Shown: in pieces, positions 6,517-12,141 of the stretch | Position numbering within the stretch: the stretch's first letter is position 1 | Layout of the letters: every line of letters begins with the position of its first letter | From: Acidimicrobiaceae bacterium | GTDB taxonomy: Bacteria > Actinomycetota > Acidimicrobiia > Acidimicrobiales > Palsa-688 | NCBI GenBank assembly: GCA_009785715.1 | Contig: WQVT01000021.1 | Coordinates: 1 to 12,141, forward strand | Reading direction: 5' to 3' | Length of the DNA stretch: 12,141 nucleotides | The notes under the pieces: generated by a model | The model's input: the letters and a program-made list of their open reading frames with translations, nothing else | Told to the model about the DNA's origin: nothing | Databases searched by the model: none | Translations under genes and position numbers: made by a program

Positions 6517-7374
6517 GTGCCCGCCGCCGAACCAGAGCCCTCCGCCGGCCCCCTCCCCGCCGGCCCCCTCCCCGCCGGCCCCGCCTCTGACGGCATCGCG
6601 GTCGAGCGCGTCACGAAGACCTACGGGAGTGGTCCGGCGGCCAGCACCGCCCTCGCCGGCATCGACCTGGAGGTCCCCGCCGGCCGGTGGGTGACGCTGA
6701 TCGGACCGAGCGGCTGCGGGAAGTCCACGCTGTTGCGCATCGTCTCCGGCCTGCTCGAGCCCGACTCCGGCTCGGTGAGCATCTTCGGCCGCTCTCCCCG
6801 TGAGGCAAGTGCCGGCAAACAGATTGCGTATGTCCCCCAGTCTCCGGCCCTGCTCCCGTGGCGCACGGCCGTCGGCAACGTCCGACTGCCCCTCCAGGTC
6901 AACCGTCGGGCGCGACCACAGGACCGCCAGACGCCGAGGGGCCACGACACGGCGCGAGCCACCGCGCTGCTCGAGGATGTCGGCCTCGGCGACTCGTTGC
7001 ACAAGTACCCTTCGGAGCTCTCCGGCGGCATGCAGCAGCGGGTCGCCATAGCCAGGGCCTTTGCCCTGGAGGCGCCGGTGCTGGTGATGGACGAACCGTT
7101 CTCCGCCCTCGACGAGCTGACCCGGGAAGGTCTCCGCCACCAACTCCTCGAGCTGTGGGCCCGCCATCGCGCCACGGTGCTGTTCGTCACCCACTCGGTT
7201 GCCGAGGCGGTGACGCTGTCCGACACGGTGGTGGTCATGTCTCCCCACCCCGGGAGGGTCGCCGGCGTCGTGCCGGTCAACCTCGGCCGGCCCCGTCCGG
7301 AGGGCATCGAGGACACGCCGGCGTTCCACGAGACCGAGGCGGCCATCCGCCTGCTGCTACGGGGCCGCCAGTGA
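6517..7374 (+). CDS. ABC transporter ATP-binding protein, NitT/TauT type
   Basis: A 285-residue nucleotide-binding subunit that powers import with the adjacent permease. All core motifs are intact: Walker A GPSGCGKST (63-71), Q-loop YVPQSPALLPWRT (Q108), signature LSGGMQQRVAIARAF (168-182), Walker B VLVMDEPFSALD (188-199) and switch His H226 in FVTHSVAEA. The LLPWRT after the Q-loop is typical of the SsuB/TauB group. Start: GTG at 6517; the first in-frame Met is inside the signature motif, and no other credible start precedes Walker A. The first 25 residues are a low-complexity Pro/Ala/Gly tail made by a 15-bp tandem repeat. An insertion-like basic stretch (NRRARPQDRQTPRGHD, 129-144) extends the helical domain. 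Second gene of the importer operon; 21 bp separate it from the permease. Confidence 0.93.
   Translation: MPAAEPEPSAGPLPAGPLPAGPASDGIAVERVTKTYGSGPAASTALAGIDLEVPAGRWVTLIGPSGCGKSTLLRIVSGLLEPDSGSVSIFGRSPREASAGKQIAYVPQSPALLPWRTAVGNVRLPLQVNRRARPQDRQTPRGHDTARATALLEDVGLGDSLHKYPSELSGGMQQRVAIARAFALEAPVLVMDEPFSALDELTREGLRHQLLELWARHRATVLFVTHSVAEAVTLSDTVVVMSPHPGRVAGVVPVNLGRPRPEGIEDTPAFHETEAAIRLLLRGRQ
6547..6585 (+). repeat. 15-bp tandem repeat in the ATPase N-terminal tail
   Basis: Two perfect copies of GGCCCCCTCCCCGCC (6547-6561 and 6562-6576) are followed by a partial third, GGCCCCGCC. The unit is a multiple of three and encodes repeated Ala-Gly-Pro-Leu-Pro, so changes in copy number would keep the reading frame. 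Confidence 0.85.
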
Positions 7375-7395
7375 CCCGGGGCCGACCATGACCCG

Positions 7396-8169
7396 GTGTC
7401 GCCCGTGAGCTGGCTTCGGCCGAGCCGATGGCTGCCGGCGCTCGTGGCCTTCGCCCTCCTGGTGCTGATCTGGAAGCTGCTCGCCGACCACGACCGCTAC
7501 CTCCTCCCCCAACCCGGGGCGACCGCCTCCCAGCTGTGGAACTACCCGGGGCTCTACCTGCGCAACGCCCGGTCCACGCTCGTCGAGGCCCTGATCGGTC
7601 TCGGCATCGGCTTCGGTGGCGCCTTCCTCATCTCCGTGGTGATGTCGCAGATCTCGCTCGTGGAGCGCGCGCTGCTCCCCCTGGCGGTCGCCCTCAACGT
7701 CACGCCGGTCGTCGCCGTCGCCCCGGCGCTCGTGGTCGCCTTCGGATTCGGGCGCACGCCGAAGGTGATCGTCACGGCGGTGATCGTGTTCTTCCCGGCG
7801 CTGATCAACAGCCTCGTCGGGCTCCGCTCGGCCGACCCGGAGGTGCTCGACGTGCTCCGCAGCCTGAACGCCAACCGCTCCGAGGTGCTCTGGTGGGTCC
7901 GGCTGCCCTCCGCGCTGCCCTACCTGTTCGCCGCTGCCCGGGTCTGCCTACCCCTGTCGGTGGTCGGGGCCGTGGTGGCGGAGTTCGTGACCCCCGGGTC
8001 GAGCGCCGGCCTCGGCACCCTGATCACGGAGGCCTCTGCCAACTCCGCGCTGGACCGGGTCTACGCGGCGATCATCTGCCTGGCTGTGCTCGGGGTGGTG
8101 CTCACGATCCTGATCACCGTCATCGAACGGCGTGTGCTGGCGTGGCAGCCCTCACGGCGCCGGACCTGA
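7396..8169 (+). CDS. ABC transporter permease, NitT/TauT (BPD_transp_1) type
   Basis: A 257-residue inner-membrane subunit of the importer with about six helices: 12-30, 65-83, 95-116, 124-143, 180-199 and 222-244. The cytoplasmic EAA-type coupling loop is recognisable at about 152-175 (LRSLNANRSEVLWWVRLPSA), ending in the expected LP. Gly of the usual A-x-G position is replaced by Asn, a mild deviation. Start: GTG at 7396; a second GTG at 7405 is equally possible because neither has a clear ribosome site. The 3' end overlaps the convergent membrane-protein gene by 50 bp. The last of three importer genes, so a complete importer is encoded; the permease and ATPase would act as homodimers (family knowledge). 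Confidence 0.92.
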   Translation: MSPVSWLRPSRWLPALVAFALLVLIWKLLADHDRYLLPQPGATASQLWNYPGLYLRNARSTLVEALIGLGIGFGGAFLISVVMSQISLVERALLPLAVALNVTPVVAVAPALVVAFGFGRTPKVIVTAVIVFFPALINSLVGLRSADPEVLDVLRSLNANRSEVLWWVRLPSALPYLFAAARVCLPLSVVGAVVAEFVTPGSSAGLGTLITEASANSALDRVYAAIICLAVLGVVLTILITVIERRVLAWQPSRRRT

Positions 8170-9151
8170 CCGCGTCGGGCCGGGTCCGCACCGGCCAGTA
8201 GCAGCACGCCAGCAGGATCAGGAGGAGGCCCGAGTTGGGGTCCGTTCCCGCCCCGGTGAAGATCCCACCGAACGCCTCGCAGACCCAGAACGCGGCGCCG
8301 ATCTGCACGGCCACCACCAGAGCGGGGCCAAGGGTCGGGCGGAACCACACGCCGAGTGCCACGAGGCCGCAGAGAGCCGCCAGGATCAGCGACACCTCGG
8401 TGCCGTGGTGGACCAAGATGCGCCCCAAACCGGTCTCGACACTCCGGACCCAGCCGGGCTGGCCGCCGGCCATCCCCGCCACCATCGAGCCCATGGCGGA
8501 AGGCGACCTGTTCCCGGGCAGGAGCAGCAGCCAGGCGAGGCCCCCCCACAGCGCGAGCCATACGAGGAGCGCCCCCCGCCGCCCGATCAGCCCGCCGAAC
8601 GCCGTCGGTTCTCGGCTCCCCTCCCCCGGGCCGGTCAGCTCCCGCCCATCCGGCCAGACCAGCACGGCAACGACGGCGTAGAGGATCACCGCCCCCGGGG
8701 CACCCATGATCGGGGTGTTGCCGGCCAGGACACCACCCAGGCCTTCTCCGAACCACCAGACGAGCACGGCCCACCCGATCGAAGCGGCCAGCGCGGGGCG
8801 AACGGTTGGAGCATAGAGAATGCCTATGGCGACCAGGAGTTGGAGGGTCGCGAAGACGACGTTGAACGGGACGAGGTGATGCAGGAGCAGGTGCGCCACC
8901 CACGTGATCGAGTGGGCCACGGCACGTGGGTTGCCCGCCGCGGTCGGCTCGATGATGCCGGTCACGAACGACCGGCTGAACATGTACGGCTGGAACTGCA
9001 GTGCGGCGTCGAGCAGCCAGATCATCCCGAGGGCAAGCTGCAGGAGCCGCCGGGCGGGAAGGGTGAGCACCCTCCGCTGCAGCGCCTCGACACCGCGTGC
9101 CGCCCGGACGGTGAGGGGGACGGGGAGGGGGGCCGTTGGTTCCACGATCAT
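8120..9151 (-). CDS. Uncharacterised membrane protein with two homologous halves (about 8 TM)
   Basis: I do not recognise a named family; the topology is DoxX-like in flavour. The protein has 343 residues with helices near 37-55, 82-112, 118-140, 151-166, 193-211, 251-270, 274-297 and 308-320. The halves repeat one another: H91-H92 in LLHHLV matches H248-H249 in LVHHGT; WWFGEGLGGVLAGNT (132-146) matches FWVCEAFGGIFTGAGT (288-303); and both halves end in a helix closing with WP. Between the halves lies a Met-rich loop, MGSMVAGM (220-227). Start: ATG at 9151, 19 bp after the ctaG stop; no strong Shine-Dalgarno is seen. Third gene of the anti-sigma/SCO-ctaG transcript, so a role in copper handling or oxidase assembly is inferred from context, His pairs and Met residues only. 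The 3' end overlaps the convergent permease gene by 50 bp. Confidence 0.85.
   Translation of the reverse strand: MIVEPTAPLPVPLTVRAARGVEALQRRVLTLPARRLLQLALGMIWLLDAALQFQPYMFSRSFVTGIIEPTAAGNPRAVAHSITWVAHLLLHHLVPFNVVFATLQLLVAIGILYAPTVRPALAASIGWAVLVWWFGEGLGGVLAGNTPIMGAPGAVILYAVVAVLVWPDGRELTGPGEGSREPTAFGGLIGRRGALLVWLALWGGLAWLLLLPGNRSPSAMGSMVAGMAGGQPGWVRSVETGLGRILVHHGTEVSLILAALCGLVALGVWFRPTLGPALVVAVQIGAAFWVCEAFGGIFTGAGTDPNSGLLLILLACCYWPVRTRPDAVRSGAVRAATPAHAVR
8178..8196. terminator. Hairpin at the convergent gene ends
   Basis: GGCCGG (8178-8183) pairs with CCGGCC (8191-8196) over a 7-nt loop, 9 bp after the permease stop and inside the 3' coding end of the opposing gene. It could serve as a barrier for importer transcripts; there is no T-tract. 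Confidence 0.25.
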
Positions 9152-9170
9152 CCGGGGGAGGACGCGTCCC

Positions 9171-10178
9171 TCACCGCTTCATGGCGCGGAAGCTGGCCGC
9201 CAGGCCGTGGCCCTCCATCACCGGCGGCTTGATCGTCTCGCCCGCATCGATGCGGGCGTCGATCCGCCGGCCCTCCCGCTGGTCGGCTGCGGCCCACTTG
9301 GCGAACACCGGTGCCAGGGCGACGATGGTGGCCGCCTCCGAGGCCGCCCACAACACCCCGCCGCCGGCGTGGGTGCTGGCGAGGGTGTACATCGAGGCGA
9401 CGGGCCGGCTCTGCATCAGGAGCGCCAACCCGAGGAACGACTCGACCGGGATGCCGATCAGCAGGTTGAGCAACTTGAAGCCGGGCGACATCTTCCACTG
9501 CACGATCGGGTCGAGGCCGACCATCGGCCACCAGAACAGGGTGGCCCCACCGAGGAACCCGAGGTTGATGAGGTCCATCAGCCACATGTGGTTCATGGAG
9601 TAGCCGATCGCCCCCGTGAGGAAGAAGGCGTACATCGACAGGTAGTAGAGGAAGAACACCGTGAGCGGGTGCGACAGCAGCCCGAACCAACGCGAGTGCA
9701 GGACCCGCAGCACCTGCACCTTGAACTGGCGGGAGCACGTCTGCAGAAGCAGGGTCATCGGCGCCCCGAAGGCCAGCAACGGGGGGGCCGCGATCATCAG
9801 CAGCAGGTGCTGGATGACGTGCGCGGTGAACGTGTACCCGGCCAGCACGGCGACCGACGAGCCGAGTGCGAGCTCGACCCCGAGCAGGCCGCTCGTGAAG
9901 CAGATCGTCCGGCCCACCGGCCAGTGCCGGCCCCGTCGCTCGACCTTGCGGACGGCGTAGAGGTACCACGCCAGGATGGCGATCAGCGCGACGGCCACGA
10001 CGATCGGGAACGGGCTCGCTTGCCAGCGGGTGAGGATGGTGTGGCCGTCGATCGGCGGCCGGACACCCATGCCGGCCATCCCGGCCAACCCCGCCGTGCC
10101 GGACATGCCGTGCATCCCCGCCATGCCGGAGTTCCCGCTCGATGCGGCCAGCGACGCGAGGACCACGGAGGCGCTCAC
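9171..10178 (-). CDS. ctaG: Cytochrome c oxidase assembly factor CtaG (Caa3_CtaG family), Met/His-rich N-terminus
   Basis: A 335-residue polytopic protein of the caa3-type CtaG family, required in Bacillus for the aa3/caa3 oxidase copper-containing subunits. Helix 1 lies at about 58-76. The conserved AHVIQHLLLMIAAPPLLAFG (119-138) carries H120 and H124; NHMWLMDLINLGFLGGATLF with FWWPMVGLDP follows at about 196-224. Residues 19-37 form a Met/His-rich stretch (GMAGMHGMSG, then GMAGMG), predicted to be outside the membrane and likely to bind copper. Start: the GTG at 10178 overlaps the previous gene's stop as GTGA and has GGAGG 5 nt upstream. The frame is open back to 10271, but that part is in the SCO gene and lacks such a site. 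It sits between the SCO fusion and the duplicated membrane protein, probably one transcript. Confidence 0.93.
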   Translation of the reverse strand: MSASVVLASLAASSGNSGMAGMHGMSGTAGLAGMAGMGVRPPIDGHTILTRWQASPFPIVVAVALIAILAWYLYAVRKVERRGRHWPVGRTICFTSGLLGVELALGSSVAVLAGYTFTAHVIQHLLLMIAAPPLLAFGAPMTLLLQTCSRQFKVQVLRVLHSRWFGLLSHPLTVFFLYYLSMYAFFLTGAIGYSMNHMWLMDLINLGFLGGATLFWWPMVGLDPIVQWKMSPGFKLLNLLIGIPVESFLGLALLMQSRPVASMYTLASTHAGGGVLWAASEAATIVALAPVFAKWAAADQREGRRIDARIDAGETIKPPVMEGHGLAASFRAMKR

Positions 10179-11185
10179 GTCGACCTCCGGAAGCCGTAGG
10201 AGAGCACGTGCGAGAGGGTGGTCGCGTACTGATCGGGACGGACCGAGTCGTCGACCGTCAGGTTCGCCCACCCGTCAGGGGCGTAGACGAGGGTGTAGGC
10301 GGAGTGGACCACCAGATAATCCTGCCCCGTCTCGGTGGCGGATGCCGAACGGGGCGAGGTCGCGCGGTCGAGGTAGGAGAGGGGCATGTGGACCTGGACC
10401 TCCGCCTCGTGAATGGCTGCCAGCGAACCGGTGAGGCCGACGAAGCTCGGGTCGAAGCGGGCGAGCCAGCTGCGGATCACCTGCCGCGTGTCACGGGCGG
10501 GGTCGGTGGAGATGAACACCACCGTGATCTTCCGACGGTCCGCGGCGGGCAGGTCACGCAGCGCCGCGGCCGTCAGCGCCATGTTGATCGGGCAGAGGTC
10601 GGGGCAGTGCGTGTAGCCGAAGTAGACCAGGGTCACCCGTCCGGCGGTGGCCCGGGCGAGGTCGTAGGGCCGGCCTGCGGTGTCGGTGAGGACGACGCCC
10701 GGCTTGGGCACCCCTGCGCTCGTGACGATCGCCCCCGGATAGCGGCTGCTCGTCTGCGGGGCGCCCGCCACCTGGCGTATGGCCACCGTCCCGGCCCGGC
10801 GGCCGCCCGAGCCGAGGTGCGCCCCGAGCAGGGCGCCGGCGCCGAAACCCCCGCCGACGACCACGGCGGTGGCCGCGGCGAGCGACGCCAGACGCCGCCG
10901 GAGCCGACGATCCCCGGCGGCAGCCGGCGGAGGCATGGTAGCGAGCCGCTCGAGAATCTCTTCGGTGAGATCGGGAACCGGGCTGGCGGGCCGCACCCGG
11001 AGACGGCGGTGCTCCGCTGCGGCGGCCTCGGCGAACTGCGTGCAATCGGGACAGCGGGCGAGGTGCGCTTCGAGGACGTCGTCGGCCATGCCCGGGTCCT
11101 CGCCGTCGAGGCGCGCGGAGATTGCCTCCCTGAACCGGGGGCAGTCCCGTCCGCCGCCCCCGACCTCACGCCGCTCACTCCCCAC
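10175..11185 (-). CDS. Fused zinc anti-sigma factor / SCO1-SenC protein
   Basis: A 336-residue protein from GTG 11185 with two parts. Residues 1-80 are a zf-HC2/ZAS anti-sigma domain: C15, then about 26 residues later H41-x3-C45-x2-C48 (AHLARCPDC). Residues about 98-122 are a single Ala/Gly/Val-rich transmembrane helix preceded by RRLRRR. Residues about 150-336 are a SCO/SenC thioredoxin-fold domain with YFGYTHCPDLCP (C194, C198) and VVHSAYTLVYAPDG (H294), the standard copper ligands. Positive residues before the helix place the anti-sigma part inside and SCO outside. The frame is open upstream to 11488, but that part is antisense to the sigma gene. A TTG at 11191 is an alternative start. The protein probably holds the neighbouring ECF sigma factor inactive and senses copper or thiol state through SCO (inference). 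The stop overlaps ctaG. Confidence 0.9.
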   Translation of the reverse strand: MGSERREVGGGGRDCPRFREAISARLDGEDPGMADDVLEAHLARCPDCTQFAEAAAAEHRRLRVRPASPVPDLTEEILERLATMPPPAAAGDRRLRRRLASLAAATAVVVGGGFGAGALLGAHLGSGGRRAGTVAIRQVAGAPQTSSRYPGAIVTSAGVPKPGVVLTDTAGRPYDLARATAGRVTLVYFGYTHCPDLCPINMALTAAALRDLPAADRRKITVVFISTDPARDTRQVIRSWLARFDPSFVGLTGSLAAIHEAEVQVHMPLSYLDRATSPRSASATETGQDYLVVHSAYTLVYAPDGWANLTVDDSVRPDQYATTLSHVLSYGFRRST

Positions 11186-11267
11186 GGTCAAGTAGTGGGA
11201 CCACCGGCCCCGTGAGTTCCCGGGCGGACTGGCGAGCGGTGGGCCCGGTCCGTACCGTTGAGGGGGA
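11186..11267. promoter_or_regulatory. Divergent promoter region between the anti-sigma/SCO fusion and the ECF sigma gene
   Basis: These 82 bp must contain the promoters of both divergent units. On the minus strand GGAACT (11220-11215) resembles the GGAAC -35 of ECF promoters; the nearest -10-like GGTC (11202-11199) is only 13 bp away, shorter than usual. An ECF-type autoregulated promoter is possible but not shown. The sigma gene's purine run AGGGGGA directly abuts its ATG. Confidence 0.35.
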
Positions 11268-11813
11268 ATGGACGGGCTGACCCACTTGCTGCTGCAGGCG
11301 ACCGGCGGTGACCGGGTCGCGCTCGACGAGTTCGTGGTCGCCGCGCAACCCGACGTGTGGCGGTTCTGCGCCGCCCTGCTGAACGCCGACCAGGCCGACG
11401 ACGCCACGCAGGAGACGTTCGTTCGCGCCTGGCGGGCGGCGGCGGGGTTCCGCGGCGACGCCTCCGCCCGCACCTGGCTGCTGGCCATCGCGAAGCGGGT
11501 CTGTTACGACGCCATTCGCCAGCGCAGCCGAAGCGAGCGCAGGCAACAGCGGCTCCAGTCCGCGGCCGGGCACAAGGGGCCCCAGGACCCGGGCGAATCG
11601 ATCGTGCTGGTCGACCTGCTGGGCCGTCTGGACGACGACCGGCGGAGCGCGTTCGTGCTCACCCAGCTGCTCGGGCTCTCCTATGAGGAGGCGGCGGCCG
11701 TCGTCGACTGCCCGATCGGCACGATCCGCTCGCGGGTGGCGAGGGCGCGCGGCGAACTGCAGGCGGCGCTCGAAGACGACACGGCGGTGTCCTCCGGTGA
11801 GAACCGTCGCTGA
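11268..11813 (+). CDS. ECF-type RNA polymerase sigma factor
   Basis: A 181-residue sigma-70 family protein of the ECF group, containing only regions 2 and 4. Region 2 spans about 20-88, with QADDATQETFVRAW (42-55) and FRGDASARTWLLAIAKRVC (61-79). Region 4 spans about 115-167, with LLGLSYEEAAAVV, CPIGTIRSRVARAR forming the helix-turn-helix. Start: ATG at 11268, the first possible, since an in-frame TGA lies at 11259. The Shine-Dalgarno-like AGGGGGA sits unusually close to the ATG. Divergent from the anti-sigma/SCO gene, its likely cognate inhibitor: most ZAS anti-sigma genes lie beside their sigma genes, though usually co-directionally. The 3' end overlaps the thioredoxin-like gene by 17 bp, so those two are probably co-transcribed. 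Confidence 0.95.
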   Translation: MDGLTHLLLQATGGDRVALDEFVVAAQPDVWRFCAALLNADQADDATQETFVRAWRAAAGFRGDASARTWLLAIAKRVCYDAIRQRSRSERRQQRLQSAAGHKGPQDPGESIVLVDLLGRLDDDRRSAFVLTQLLGLSYEEAAAVVDCPIGTIRSRVARARGELQAALEDDTAVSSGENRR

Positions 11814-12141
11814 ACCCGGCGTCACACCCACCCGCCGGGCGGCGGGCCGGCGCTCGGCGGGCCGATCGCGGTGGGTGGGCGGGGCAGTGGCGTTGGCGAT
11901 GGCCGCCCTTGTCTCCGGCCTGCTGCTGTTCCGATCGGGAGGAGCCCCCGGCGCAGGGACCGCGCCCGCCGTGTCGGGCCCGACGGCGGGCGGTGGGCAC
12001 TACTCGCTCGGCGCCGAGCGGGGCCACTGGGTGCTGGTCAACTTCTTCGCCTCGTGGTGCACCGACTGCAAGGCGGAGCTCGCCCAGCTCGCCGACCTCG
12101 AGCACCGGCACCCGGCGGGGCTGTCCGTGGTGAGCGTCGAC
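11797..12141 (+). CDS. TlpA/ResA-like membrane-anchored thioredoxin (runs off the right edge)
   Basis: 115 residues are visible. A basic N-terminus (RRAAGRRSAGRSRW) is followed by one helix (about 27-45, VGGAVALAMAALVSGLLLF), a Pro/Gly/Ala linker, and the start of a thioredoxin fold: HWVLVNFFASWCTDCKAELA with the C88-x-x-C91 pair in a WCTDC setting, then LSVVSVD. This matches TlpA/ResA/DsbE proteins, which reduce cysteines outside the membrane. In Bradyrhizobium, TlpA reduces ScoI and the CuA site of CoxB. Start: GTG at 11797, overlapping the sigma gene end; the frame has no better start before the helix, although a GTG or ATG inside the helix exists. Beside a SCO protein and CtaG, maintenance of SCO cysteines is the natural guess. 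Confidence 0.88.
   Translation, partial: MRTVAEPGVTPTRRAAGRRSAGRSRWVGGAVALAMAALVSGLLLFRSGGAPGAGTAPAVSGPTAGGGHYSLGAERGHWVLVNFFASWCTDCKAELAQLADLEHRHPAGLSVVSVD

Noticed and set aside
8904..10199. Long plus-strand open frame across the ctaG region
   Set aside because: The minus strand carries CtaG with its conserved His motifs and helices; the plus frame is hydrophilic low-complexity sequence.
10179..10271. Longer ctaG start at 10271
   Set aside because: It lies inside the SCO coding end without a ribosome site, whereas GTG 10178 has GGAGG 5 nt upstream and a GTGA overlap.
11186..11488. N-terminal extension of the anti-sigma/SCO frame to 11488
   Set aside because: It would run antisense through the first third of the ECF sigma gene, has no domain, and the zinc anti-sigma domain starts just after GTG 11185.

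Overview
The window is GC-rich DNA with tightly packed genes, no RNA genes and no CRISPR array. RpoB resembles Actinomycetota in its wording (for example the DMTYAAPIFV and TGEIKEQTVFMGDFPMMTDKG segments), and there is an ECF sigma factor with a zinc anti-sigma domain plus aa3-oxidase assembly genes. The best guess is an aerobic, high-GC actinobacterium, possibly of an uncultured deep-branching class. The class is inference.

Layout. (1) Positions 1-1898, minus strand: the N-terminal half of rpoB, with its leader and a recognisable promoter in the gap up to 2264. (2) 2265-3854, plus: a 14-TM DHA2-type MFS exporter. (3) 3855-5396: an accessory-looking stretch with two small enzyme-fold genes, a VOC/glyoxalase protein and a SnoaL/NTF2-like protein. 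It is punctuated by unusual repeats: two facing arms of 10-bp units with an exact 19-bp period (3933-4050) and a third, two-unit arm at 5193-5221. (4) 5397-8169, plus: a three-gene ABC importer of the NitT/TauT/NMT1 type (binding protein, ATPase, permease). (5) 8120-12141: a copper and cytochrome-oxidase-assembly locus. Running on the minus strand from 11185 are a fused anti-sigma/SCO protein, CtaG and an internally duplicated eight-helix membrane protein. Running on the plus strand from 11268 are an ECF sigma factor and a TlpA-like thioredoxin that leaves the window.

The most striking system is region 5. One continuous reading frame joins a cytoplasmic zinc-binding anti-sigma domain (H-x3-C-x2-C), one transmembrane helix, and an outside SCO domain with its CxxxC and distal His copper ligands. 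It is divergent from its probable partner sigma factor and overlaps ctaG by a GTGA start/stop. The arrangement suggests that an extracytoplasmic copper or thiol-redox sensor directly controls a sigma factor, with the genes for oxidase copper insertion (SCO, CtaG, TlpA-like reductase) next to it. Domains, motifs and overlaps are read from the sequence; the signalling model is inference.

The second item of interest is the 19-bp-period inverted arms. They look like the multiple transposase-binding repeats at insertion-sequence ends, but no transposase lies between them.
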